In this document: one piece after another, positions 42,377 through 52,312 of the stretch | Position numbering within the stretch: the stretch's first letter is position 1 | How the letters are laid out: the number at the start of each line of letters is the position of its first letter | The notes under the pieces: generated by a model | Told to the model about the DNA's origin: nothing | The model's database searches: none | What the model saw: only the letters and a program-made list of their open reading frames with translations | From: Dactylorhiza incarnata | Lineage: Eukaryota > Streptophyta > Magnoliopsida > Asparagales > Orchidaceae | Assembly (NCBI GenBank): GCA_033032865.1 | Contig: JAWHQI010000019.1 | Coordinates: 18,518,001-18,582,000, forward strand | Direction: 5' to 3' | Length of the DNA: 64,000 bases | Program-made: the position numbers and the translations under genes

Positions 42377-42684
42377 TGATGTCGTCGACGCCGAGGAAGA
42401 GAAACAGAGGAATAGCGAAAGGAGGAGACGAACGGTCGGGTAGGGTTTCACGGAGGTTCTTGTGAAATTGTGATGTTTTCTTTGATTTATATATATATAT
42501 ATAAATTTAAGTAGGGTGCGTACCTGAAGGACGATAAAATCATATTTAATAGGTAGATGATTCCACGGGAGATGAATAGAGAGGAGTAAAATTTGTCCCG
42601 TGAACATCCGTGAAACTTCATGAAATTTTCTGAGTTAACAAGTGAAATCTCGTGCAATTTCGTGAAATCTCAACAGTCTCAACT
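42377..42684 (-). other. RT9 spacer between pol and the additional ORF
   Basis: No gene is seen. It holds a short (TA)n run near 42486-42502 and several GTGAAA/TTTCAC repeats at 42600-42670. Leader sequence for the additional ORF is inferred. Confidence 0.6.
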
Positions 42685-45600
42685 TCAAGAGTCCTTGTTA
42701 AGCATTCCAAGTTCCATTTTGAAGAAATTGAATTTGGTTTCGTCCAGAGGCTTCGTAAAAATATCTGCAATTTGTTTGTCAGTATTAACATATAACAAAT
42801 TTATGTCCTTACTCTCAACATGTTCCCGGATGAAGTGGTAGCGAAGCTCAATGTGCTTCGTTCTGCTGTGAGAGACGGGATTATTTGCAATGGCAATAGC
42901 ACTTGAGGAGTCACAGAACATGGGGATTTCAGAGAGCTTTAAATTATAGTACTCAAGCTGATTTTTTATCCACAAAAGTTGTGCACAGCAACTACCGGCA
43001 GAGATATACCTTCAGCAGTCGATATTGCAATGCAATTTTGCTTCTTGCTACTCCAGGAAACGAGCCTTTTTCCTAAGAACTGGCAAGTTCCCGAAGTGCT
43101 CTTCCTATCATCTTTGCTACCTGTAAAATCAGTGTCTGAAAAACCAATTAGTTCAAAATCATTGCTTCTTGGGTACCATAAGCCGAGATTTGGTGTAGCC
43201 TTAAGGTATCTCAAAATCCTCTTTGCAGCAGCATAATGAGATTCCTTACAGTTCACCTGAAACCTGGCACAAACACATGTTGAGAACATTATATCAGGCC
43301 TAGTAGCAGTGAGATAGAGCAATGACCCAATTATGCTTCTGTACTTGGTTTCATCAAAGGGTTTCCCCTTTTCATCCTTGTCCAGAGACATACTTGAGCC
43401 CATTGGAGTCCTCATTGAGGTTGCACTCTCCATTCCAAATTTCTTAAGAAACTCTTTGGTGAACTTCGTCTGAGAGATGAAGATTCCATCTTCAGATTGG
43501 TGCACCAGGAGTCCTAAGAAATATTTCAGCTCTCACATACTGCTCATTTCAAACTTACCTTGCATCAAGTTAGAGAACTTTTTACAAAGTTTGTCATCCA
43601 TGGAGCAAAAAATAATATCGTCGACATAGATTTGCACGAGCAAAATCTCGCCTTTAACTTCCCTAAGAAACAATGTCTTCTCTATTGTTCCTCTTGTAAA
43701 TTTGTTCTCAAGAAGAAACTTAGACAATGTCTCATACCAGGCTCGGGGTGCCTGTTTGAGACCATACAAGGCTTTATGTAAATAAAATACATGATCAGGA
43801 AAGTTAGGATCTACAAAACCTGGAGGCTGAGCTACATAAACTTCCTCTTTAAGAACTCCATTCAGAAAGGCGGACTTTACATCCATCTGGAAAACCTTAA
43901 AGCCCTTATATGCAGCATAAGCCAGAAATAATCGGATGGCTTCAAGTCTTGCTACTGGTGCGAAGGTCTGATCAAAGTCAATCCCTTCTTCTTGCCTGTA
44001 TCCTTGAGCAACCAGTCTTGCTTTGTTCTTGGTGATGATGCCCTTTTCATCAAGCTTGTTCCGGTAAATCCATTTGGTTCCAATCACATTCTGTCCTTTG
44101 GGTCTAGGTACCAACTTCCAAACTTTACATCTCTTGAATTGGTTGAGCTCCTCTTGCATAGCAAGGATCCAAGAGGGATCGGTGTTTGCTTCTTCAAACT
44201 TCTTCGGCTCAATCTGTGAAAGAAAACTTAAATGTAAAACTTCGTTAGTTGTACCTCTTCTAATTAGAACTCTGCTTGAAGGATCTCCGATGATTTGATC
44301 AGCTGGATGATCTCTCAAATGTCTGATCATTCCAACATTTAGATGACCATGAGGTTCCTGCACTTCAGGTACATCGTCATCTTCCTGAGGGTCATCATCC
44401 TCACATGTAGAAGGAGCATTTACTTCAATAGATTTTGGAACGTCTTCCTTTACAACTTCTTCTAAGTGTAGTTCTTTGAACCTTGCATCTGCATCTTCAA
44501 CAAAGACACTAGAAGAGCTGCTTTGAAGCATACTCGTCTCATCAAATATAACATTATAAGTTTCTTCCACAACCAGGGTTTTCTTGTTGAAAATCCTATA
44601 TGCCTTACTATGGCTACTATAACCTACAAAAATACCTTCAAAACATTTTTCACTAAACTTAGTTTTATAATACTTTCCATTGTTAAGCACGAAGCATTTA
44701 CTGCCAAAGATTCTAAAATAAGACAGAGTTGGTTTCTTGCATTTCAGAAGTTCATAGGGAGTCTTATGATGATTTTTGTTGATTAGTGCTCTGTTTTGCA
44801 CGTGGCAAGCAGTGTTGATACCTTCAGCCCAGAAGTACTCCGGTAGTGAAGAATCACTCAACATTGTCCTGCAAGCCTCTATGAGTGTTCTATTCTTTCT
44901 CTCGGCAATACCATTTTGCTGTGGAGTACGGGGAGAGGAAAACTCATGAAAGATACCCTGACTTTCACAAAATTCAGTCATGGCCCCAGACTTGAATTCT
45001 GTACCATGGTCACTTCTGGTTTTGACCACAGAACATTCTAATTCATTCTGAATTTGCCTAACGAATGAGGTGAAAGAATCATAGGTGTCTGACTTGTGTT
45101 TCAGAAAGAATACCCAAGCAAAACGTGAGTAATCATCGACAATGACCAACGTATAAGACTTACCCCCTAAACTCCGAATTGGCATGGGACCAAATAAGTC
45201 CATATGAAGTAGATATAAACATCTGGTAGACTCTTTGCCAATAATGCTCTTAAAGCTAGCCCTCGTCTGCTTGCCCATTTGGCATGCGTGACAAGGTCTC
45301 TCTTTAATGCACTTAACATCAGGAGCATCACGAACTAAGTTGTGGGAAAATAACATATTTATGGTTTTGAAATTAATATGTGCTAGTCTCTTGTGCCATT
45401 GGTCACAGACAGATGCACTATCTTTTGCCAAGAAGCACACTGGTGTAGAAGTATCTAAACACAGAAAATTTAAACAAAAAATATTTCTACTCCGAGTGCC
45501 TGTTAAAATAGTTTCTGACGTATCAGACGACTTTATCAAGCACTTGTCCTTGTAGAATTCTACCATATAGCCTTTGTCACAAAGTTGACTTATGCTAATG

Positions 45601-45833
45601 AGATTATGTTGTAATCCTTTAACATAAGCCACGTCTGTGAAAGAGACTATACCATTTGTGATCATACCGTAGCCTTTTGTGATTCCCCGATCAGATCCGC
45701 CAAAAATAACTTTTGGACCATCTTTCACCGGGGTATACTCTTGTAGTAGGCTTCTTGTTCCGGTCATGTGCCGTGAACATCCACTGTCCAAGTACCATAT
45801 TGGATTTGAATTGGCCTTTGGACATACCTGCAA
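42685..45833 (-). pseudogene. pol: RT9 Pol, Copia/Sirevirus order, nearly intact
   Basis: Protease motif [12 protein letters not shown] lies about 16 codons in. The integrase zinc finger ([17 protein letters not shown]) is at residues of about 140-187. The DDE core follows ([28 protein letters not shown]). Reverse transcriptase has [11 protein letters not shown] and the catalytic YVDDIIF near residue 742, and RNase H has CDSSSAIAIA and RTKHIELRYHF. Two defects: an in-frame TGA at 43533-43535 where a Gly codon is expected (EMSSM-ELKYF), and a small deletion with frameshift near 43008 in RNase H. The frame begins 8 bases after the gag stop in another frame and without an ATG, so it needs frameshifting or another bypass. 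Confidence 0.93.
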
Positions 45834-45840
45834 TCAATAA

Positions 45841-48141
45841 TCAATTGCCCTTAGGAACCCAAACCGATTTGGGTCCTTGGCTTCTTGTTAGATGACCACC
45901 ACTTGGAATGTTAACATTGCGAGAGGTCATTCTTGCATTGTTAATCCGTGGAGTCATGACATTTCTCGGATTAAACCAACAATCTATGGCAAAGTGACCA
46001 ACCTTTCCACAACACCAACAATCGAACTGATTGTACCTTCTCTTTGTCTCCTGTTTCACTTTTTGAACGTGAGGTGCAACAGGAGTGACTTTCTTAGTGG
46101 AAGTCTTCTTAGAAGTGGGGGCCTCATGGTGATAGCACACACATGGCTCCAACTTCTTCTCAACAAATTTGGGTGCAATCGTTTTAATTTTTGGTGCTTT
46201 CTTGTGAGCTGATCCGTGAACAAATGGACCATGATCTTTAAGTATTATTTCTTCATGAGGAGCTTTGAATGGAGAGTTGTCAAAGTTTCGGGGAAAGCTC
46301 CATCCTTGATATCTATTACTAGGTTCAACATGTGTTGGCCTAGCAAAATGACCGTAGGATGAATCAAAGTCAAACGGGTTTGATGGAAAAATGACATTCC
46401 TGAATGAAGGTTGACTTTGATTTGCAGTTCCCTTGCCTTTCACGGCTCTCTTCTCAGCAGCCTTACTACTTTCAGCCTTATGACCAATTCCACTACCCTT
46501 CGCAGGAGCAGAGAACCTATCAATGAATGGAAGAATAGTCTTAGGTTTCGAGAAGCTTTCTACGAGCTTCCTTTCCGCCTTCAACTTATCTTCTAGTTCA
46601 TTTATAGTTTTCTCCTTTAAATTCAACAACTCAGTGGAGCTTTTCAGTTCGTCTTTCAAGAGTTGGATTTCATCTTTGAGAGGAGTTAATTGTTCAACTT
46701 CCTCCCTCAAAGCTAATTCCAATGTCTTGAGAGATTCAATTTCTTTTGACTTGGATTTGACGACCTTGCGGCACTTGTCAAATCCTTTCACAAGGGCTTC
46801 ATACTGAGTTATTAACTTAGAGTCCTCCTCTGAGGAGTAGCCTTCATCTACTACGGATGCAGTCTCATCTTCAGAAGCAGACAGAGGAGTATGAGAGTTT
46901 ACCTTCCCCTTATAAGAGGAGTCGCCTATTTCTTCGTCTAGATGTGCCATTAGCCCAAAGTAGGCTTCTTCAACTGAGCTTGACGCATCAGAGTCACTGT
47001 CGCTCAGAGTCTTTGCCTTTTTGGCGAGGAGGCTCTTTTCTTTCTTCTTTCCTTTAAAGGATCTCTTTTCTTCCTTCTTTGATCCTTCTTTCTTTTTGTA
47101 TGGACACTCGGCTATTACGTGTCCTGGCTTATTGCAGCAATAACAAATAATGTCAGTAGAATCAAATTTGTTCGGTTTAGATTTATACCTGTCATTATAG
47201 TAGTCCTTCTTGTGATGATCACCATCACGTCTTGATCTTCTGTGATCAAATGCAGTGGATTGCCCTCTCTTCTGCTTTCTTTTATTCAGAAGTCTTTTGA
47301 ATTGTTTGGAGAGAAGAGAAAATTCTCCATCAGACATCTCTGAACCTGAGGGGCTGGCATCAGACACATCCTCATCAGAAGATGGTCTCCTGACAGGTGG
47401 GAGAGCCTTGCTCTTTCTTGAGCTTTCAGCTTTTAGGGCAGAGGACTTCTCCCTTCCAGAGGCTCTGACCCCCTCTTCTTCAGCTTTGCGGGAATTTAGC
47501 TTCAACTCATGGGACAGGAGCTTACCAAACAACATTTGTGGCTCCGTGGTTCCGAGCTTTCCGAATTCTCTGATGGCTATAACCTTGGTGTCCCATTCTT
47601 TCGTCAGGGATCTCAGAAATTTGTCATTTAGTTCGCCAGTTGTGAATTCTCTATCATAGTTCCTAAGACCATTTATGATCTTGAAGAACTTCTCGTAGGT
47701 GTCAGAAATGGAGTCTCTTGGATCTTGCTTGAATGCTTCGTATTCTTGGTTCAGCAACGATCTTCGGTCATCCCTCACTTCTTCGGTCCCTTCCATCAGA
47801 ATGACTAGTGAATCCCACATTTCTTTAGCAGATTTGCAGTGAAGCAGATTTTGCAACATTGAATCATCAACTGCACCTGCTATGATATTCTTTGCTTTCT
47901 TGTCTAGGGCCACTAGAGCAATCTCATCTTTGTTCAGTTCCAACATCTTCTTCGGGATCATGATGGTGGAGTTTATTGAAGATGGTTTCATCGGAATATA
48001 GGGACCTTCTTCCACGATCTGAAAGATTCTTGGGTCGGCAGCTTCCATGTAGAATCTTACTCTTTCCTTCCACATAGGAAAGTTCTCTTTGGTGCAGACT
48101 GGCAATTTGACGGAATCCTTGGCCTTATCCATTCCAGACAT
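45841..48141 (-). CDS. gag: RT9 Gag, Sirevirus type with two zinc knuckles
   Basis: Open from an upstream ATG at 48177; I choose the ATG at 48141 because RT4 starts at the same residue. About 766 codons. N-terminal Copia gag domain (FPMWKERVRFYMEA, NQEYEAFKQDPRDS); knuckle 1 CYCCNKPGHVIAEC near 47140; a Lys/Ser-rich and acidic region; a coiled-coil stretch near 46600-46730 (EELK and NELE heptads); then knuckle 2 CWCCGKVGHFAIDC near 46015 and a C-terminal GPKSVWVPKGN. The large Gag with a second knuckle is a Sirevirus trait. No stop or frameshift is seen, so this is the best preserved gag in the window. Confidence 0.93.
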   Translation of the reverse strand: MSGMDKAKDSVKLPVCTKENFPMWKERVRFYMEAADPRIFQIVEEGPYIPMKPSSINSTIMIPKKMLELNKDEIALVALDKKAKNIIAGAVDDSMLQNLLHCKSAKEMWDSLVILMEGTEEVRDDRRSLLNQEYEAFKQDPRDSISDTYEKFFKIINGLRNYDREFTTGELNDKFLRSLTKEWDTKVIAIREFGKLGTTEPQMLFGKLLSHELKLNSRKAEEEGVRASGREKSSALKAESSRKSKALPPVRRPSSDEDVSDASPSGSEMSDGEFSLLSKQFKRLLNKRKQKRGQSTAFDHRRSRRDGDHHKKDYYNDRYKSKPNKFDSTDIICYCCNKPGHVIAECPYKKKEGSKKEEKRSFKGKKKEKSLLAKKAKTLSDSDSDASSSVEEAYFGLMAHLDEEIGDSSYKGKVNSHTPLSASEDETASVVDEGYSSEEDSKLITQYEALVKGFDKCRKVVKSKSKEIESLKTLELALREEVEQLTPLKDEIQLLKDELKSSTELLNLKEKTINELEDKLKAERKLVESFSKPKTILPFIDRFSAPAKGSGIGHKAESSKAAEKRAVKGKGTANQSQPSFRNVIFPSNPFDFDSSYGHFARPTHVEPSNRYQGWSFPRNFDNSPFKAPHEEIILKDHGPFVHGSAHKKAPKIKTIAPKFVEKKLEPCVCYHHEAPTSKKTSTKKVTPVAPHVQKVKQETKRRYNQFDCWCCGKVGHFAIDCWFNPRNVMTPRINNARMTSRNVNIPSGGHLTRSQGPKSVWVPKGN

Positions 48142-48200
48142 ATTTGCTTTAGCAAATAGATGAGGAGTCTTGTTCAAGGTGTTAGCCTTATAGCGAACAA

Positions 48201-48216
48201 CCTAGCTCTGATACCA
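48201..48216 (-). other. RT9 primer binding site, tRNA-iMet
   Basis: TGGTATCAGAGCTAGG on minus, two bases from the LTR. The leader from here to the chosen gag start is only about 60 bases. Confidence 0.95.
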
Positions 48217-48433
48217 ATTGAAAGTATCTAGTTGCGGCCTAAATCACCTAGAGGGGGGTGAATAGGTGGATCCTATGTCTTTATGCAGAATTAAAAATTT
48301 AACACAGAAAAGCAAACAAACAACCACAGCACAGACACAAGGATTTTATAGAGGTTCCCCGATGTGGGTAGTCCTCTTTCCCGCCTCGCCTATCTAGCAC
48401 TTCGAGGCTAGACTCGGCTACTTCACCAATCTC

Positions 48434-48574
48434 AGATTATAACTAATCTTACACCTCGGATTCAAAACTCCTACAACTCGGAGTATACCACTCCTACATC
48501 TCGGAGTATAACAACTCCTACAACTCGGAGTAAAACAACTCCTACAAATAATCTCGGAGTGAAAACTCCTACAA
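48434..48574 (-). repeat. RT9 U5 tandem hairpin array (5' LTR)
   Basis: Same six units as the 3' LTR, except that one unit has a single base change (CGGATTC for CGGAGTC on +) that spoils one stem. In the genomic RNA this array would lie some 365-500 bases from the inferred start and 220 bases before the primer site. Confidence 0.75.
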
Positions 48575-48968
48575 AAGAAAAGATAAGGAAACACAATACT
48601 TCTTCTTAACCTCTAAAGAGATTAACTTCAGATCTTGAACACTGAGTCTTCTTCTCAACCTTGAAAGAAAGCTTGGCACTTGAAAGAAGTGGAAGAGAGA
48701 AGACTTGGCTAACCAGATCTGAATAGGCCCTTTGACTTACTTGAAATAATCTTCAAAAGATGAGAGCAGCAATAAGATCAAAGGCCTTCTTCTGAGAAAT
48801 CTCTAACAACAATAGAGAAAGGATCTTGAGCAGTGAATGTTAGGTCTCAGAATTCTTGTTCAGCAAAAGAGAAAGGAGATCGACTTTTTATCTTTTCTGA
48901 ACTGTCGGCTGATGAGAGATTTTTGGATCGATTTCTAAGAATGATTCCCTTGTCCTAAAATAAGGATT

Positions 48969-48976
48969 TATTTATA
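48969..48976 (-). promoter_or_regulatory. RT9 5' LTR TATA box
   Basis: TATAAATA on the minus strand, directly downstream of the U3 repeat array. Confidence 0.6.
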
Positions 48977-49736
48977 GGGAGGACTTCAACGGCTCTTGCG
49001 ACAAAGAAGGGAGAGGCGACACGTGTACTGTTCATGGTGGCTAACCCTAATTTTCGAAAACGGAACAAAGATTTGAAATCCGTCTGTCCGTCATTCGTCG
49101 AGACTTCACGTGAACATCCGACGAATTGACTTAGCTGCAGAATTTTCTTCACAACCCAGCCAAAATGACCTCTGTCAGCATTCATCGGGATTCGTCGGAA
49201 TGACCCGAGTCATCTCGACGAATGGACTTGGCTTCAGAAATTTCTTCACAACTCAGCCAAAATGACTTCTGTCAGCATTCGTCGGGATTCGTCGGAATGA
49301 CACGAGTCATCTCGACGAATGGACTTGGCTTCAGAAATTTCTTCTAAACCAAGACAAAATTCTTCTGTCTGGATTCGTCGGGATTCGTCGGAATGACCCG
49401 AGTCATCTCGATGAATTGACTCAGCATAAATTTTTCTTTTCTTCTGAAAACCTGCTCCACTCCTCAACCTTGAAAACTTTCAGTTATGAGTATATGAAGT
49501 GCACCCCAAAAGAGAGATTACACATGGACCAACACTTTGTTCTATACAATGAGGGATTACATTGTCTAGAACTGTGTTTGGTGATCCATTGCAACCTGAC
49601 TTTGGTGAGCACTTAGCATTAAGGCCTGTCATAACACATCTAAACAAAAGTCATCAAATACAGTTACAATTCATTTTAGTTTACTAGGGGACATCTTCAA
49701 ATCAAGGTGATTGTGGACACAATACCCAACACACTG

Positions 49737-49897
49737 GCAGACAACAATGCCTCAACTTGCGATTGCATCGCAACCATCTGCCTAGTCAGATCCTCAGTGT
49801 TCTGGCGCAGGCTCTCGATCAAAGCATCACTCTGCGCTCCGGATGACTCGCCCTCCGACTGGGGAGTCGACCTAGTCGCGACTCGCTTACGCACCAT
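49737..49897 (-). pseudogene. gag: RT7 gag, N-terminal part
   Basis: ATG at 49897 opens a frame (MVRKRVATRSTPQSEGESSG, then a helical MVAMQSQVEALL) that runs into the RT9 insertion. It resumes at 38141. A short basic and Ser-rich N-terminus before the capsid domain is usual for this lineage. Confidence 0.75.
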
Positions 49898-50558
49898 CTC
49901 TGCTAATACGCATAAACCTATAATTAAAACTTAACCTTACACTAGAACTACACTGCTTGGTTCAGAACATACATGTACAGATACTTGCCAATGCTACCAC
50001 CTTGCTCTGGGATTTTCATGATGCTATGCTGAATTTGGGAACGATACTACATCATCCCTCTTGACTCATGTGCAAAGGTCATGAATGCATGAATTTTCTG
50101 TTCATTTTGAAATCATGGGTGTACATGTGTCATCATATAAGTCTTTAACTTCGCACGTGTGCTTATGTAATGCTATGTAATGTATGTTGTGCTATGCATT
50201 CTAATAAAGGCCTTAATGCCTGTTATGAGCAGCGTACACATGAAATATTATGCATCCCATACTACATAATATTGCATGTAACGAAAAAGAAAAAGTGCTA
50301 ATGGGCATCCATGTGATGATGGTTATGCATCCCATACTACATAACCATCACATGTTGCAACCTATGGTGGATCCATATACAAACAAATATTATGCATCCA
50401 ATACTACATAATATGCCCCATATACTTCTTATCATGCTATGAGTGTAGTGTTTATGCTCCGGCCAAGATGTACTGATGACACATCGGTGTGTGTATGCAA
50501 TGAAATCCAAACCACTACTATATCAGAATTTGTTGCCCGACCAACTTGTCGAACAACC
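49898..50558 (-). other. RT7 leader between primer site and gag
   Basis: 660 bases with no gene. The 50244-50414 part holds three hairpins with a shared loop. The rest shows short repeats of ATGCTATG and ATGTAATG. Confidence 0.75.
50244..50414 (-). repeat. RT7 leader: three hairpins with identical loop and covarying stems
   Basis: Hairpin 1 (50244-50273): AATATTATG/CATAATATT. Hairpin 2 (50318-50349): GATGGTTATG/CATAACCATC, extendable outward past a 3-base bulge to CATGTGATG/CATCACATG. Hairpin 3 (50387-50414): ATATTATG/CATAATAT. The 12-base loop is CATCCCATACTA in the first two and CATCCAATACTA in the third. Between hairpins the sequence is unrelated. Confidence 0.8.
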
Positions 50559-50572
50559 TGGCTCTGATACCA
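50559..50572 (-). other. RT7 primer binding site, tRNA-iMet
   Basis: TGGTATCAGAGCCA on minus, two bases from the LTR end at 50575. Confidence 0.93.
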
Positions 50573-50574
50573 AC

Positions 50575-52312
50575 TGTCACAACCCGCATTTTTTCTGAAT
50601 TTAGAAATATCAGAGTAAGAGAAAATACGAGTCATGATGCCACGTCATGCAGGAGACAACTGCAGACGTTCAGGCGGGAACCTAATACTTAATTATTCAA
50701 AACATGATTACATGATAGATCAACATTTGAAATTCATGTAATTTGAGTTTGGGGAAGAACTGTGTCTCACAGTTCGTGGATCAGTTAGTCCACCGAGAAA
50801 ATATATGTAATTGCAGCGGAAAATACTTGATTTAGTTCACTAAAGGTCCTAGATGCACGGGATGACGAGACATAAAGTAAATGATATACACATATCTAGG
50901 CGTAGTATAAGCATAGAAAATATCTTTTAGGCGACTTAAAGATAAGGATTTCTGTTAAAAAGGATGCAATGAGGATGAAAGAAAAATCCATTTTTATAAC
51001 TATAATGCACCTAGACATAAATCATTCCCAGAGAGCAAGTCACACAAGGTCTAAAAAGTAGTAGCAATTAACTGGCAAGTAAGCTATAAAGTATCAATTG
51101 GGCACAACGGGCGTCAACAATGTGACACTAACCCATTTGCACCATACTAGCATGTCTAAACATAAGAGAGAAAACTAACCACAAACACCTCGCAGTAGCG
51201 GGGTGGAACAGCAGCAAAAGAACTCCCGGAGACTCCGGTCTACAGCACTAGCAGCTAAGGCTCTGAACCTGAGGCATTCAATAAAATAAAGAACGCCTCA
51301 GCAAGGGAAAATAAGTGGCAGAAAACCACATCAGAAAAGTAAATGAGGCATAAGGGGTACCAACCCAAGCCATATTTACCGAAAGAACAGCTCCAACAAA
51401 GAACAAAGCAAAGCACCAAGTGCACCAAAATGCCATAAAGATGAACAACCAAAGTTCATTTATCTTGTTACATTATTTAAAGAGACTGATCAGCTCAAAT
51501 TAAACGGGAGCGATTACTTACCTCCGCCACCCAAGCCCAAAAACCTGGTGGGGGTGTCACTAGACCCAATCACCCAAACACGACTACCGTGCAAGGCTAT
51601 AGCATTTCCCCCACTGTCCCCCAAACATGACTACCGTGCAAGGCTAAAGGCAATGGTTCTTATTAATTAAATTCTTATTTAAAACACGGGGCATAGCCCG
51701 AGAAATAATCACCAGGATAGGGTCACAAATGAAGTAAGCACTACGCGATGATTCATAAGGGTCCAGGGTTCTCACACAAACACAAGAACATAAAGAAATA
51801 AGCAAGGGAGAAATAAAGAAGCAGGACAGGTTTTTAAGAAAAAAGGAGTAGACGATAAGGATTTCTTGAGAACTATAAGAGACTGCACCGGTCTCTTAAG
51901 AAATAAATAGGATCTGAACAGGAATCTCGAGAAATAAAAAGGATCAGAACCTTGGGCTCTCAAGAGATAAATAGGGTCAGAACATTGATCTCTCGAGAAT
52001 TTAAAGGAGCCAGGACAGCACCTCTCGAGAGCTAAAAACAAAGCAGGCAAGCACCTCTCGAGAGATTGAAGGATGCAGGCAATACTTCTCGAGAAGAGAA
52101 AGACGGGAAGGCAGCAGGGAAAAAAAGAATTCAGGCCGTTCGTCGAACGTAGTTCCACGAACGCAAGGTTGTTCGTCGAACGCCATTCGACGAACACACG
52201 AGCCTTCGTTGAACGCAGAAGCGTTCGACAAACACAAGGCCGTTCGTCAAACGCGCATTCGACGAACACCAGACTGTTCGTCGAATGCTGTTCGACGAAC
52301 GCAAGACCGTTC
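50575..52312 (-). repeat. RT7 5' LTR (interrupted by RT10)
   Basis: Inner end TGTCACAACCC at 50575; aligns with 25046-26769. It is cut inside the CGTTCG array by RT10 at 52313. The remaining 1.1 kb should lie beyond the window, past RT10 and RT11. Confidence 0.9.

Larger units (their letters stand above)
38147..49731 (-). mobile_element. RT9: complete Sirevirus-type Copia element
   Basis: 11585 bp with LTRs 38147-39657 and 48219-49731, inserted in the gag of RT7 with target duplication cactg (38142-38146 and 49732-49736). Order on minus: iMet primer site, large gag with two knuckles, pol (protease, integrase, RT, RNase H), a 300-base spacer, the additional ORF, polypurine tract. By eye the LTRs differ by 13 substitutions and 2 single-base indels, so it is young, yet pol and the additional ORF already have breaks. 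Confidence 0.95.
48219..49731 (-). repeat. RT9 5' LTR
   Basis: Partner of 38147-39657; TATA on minus at 48969-48976, U3 repeats 49083-49425, U5 hairpins 48434-48574. Confidence 0.95.
25046..52312 (-). mobile_element. RT7: Tekay-type chromovirus, host of RT8, RT9 and RT10
   Basis: On the minus strand: 5' LTR (52312-50575, entered by RT10), primer site, structured leader, gag (49897 onward, split by RT9), intron, protease, reverse transcriptase (split by RT8), RNase H, partial integrase, chromodomain-like end, polypurine tract and 3' LTR (27915-25046). Gene order and the C-terminal chromodomain-like segment fit the Tekay/Del lineage. All genes are broken. Confidence 0.85.

Noticed and set aside
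45833..45841. Intron between gag and pol of RT9, as in the Tekay elements
   Set aside because: An acceptor-like TTGCAG is present but no GT donor fits near the gag end; a frameshift or other bypass is simpler.
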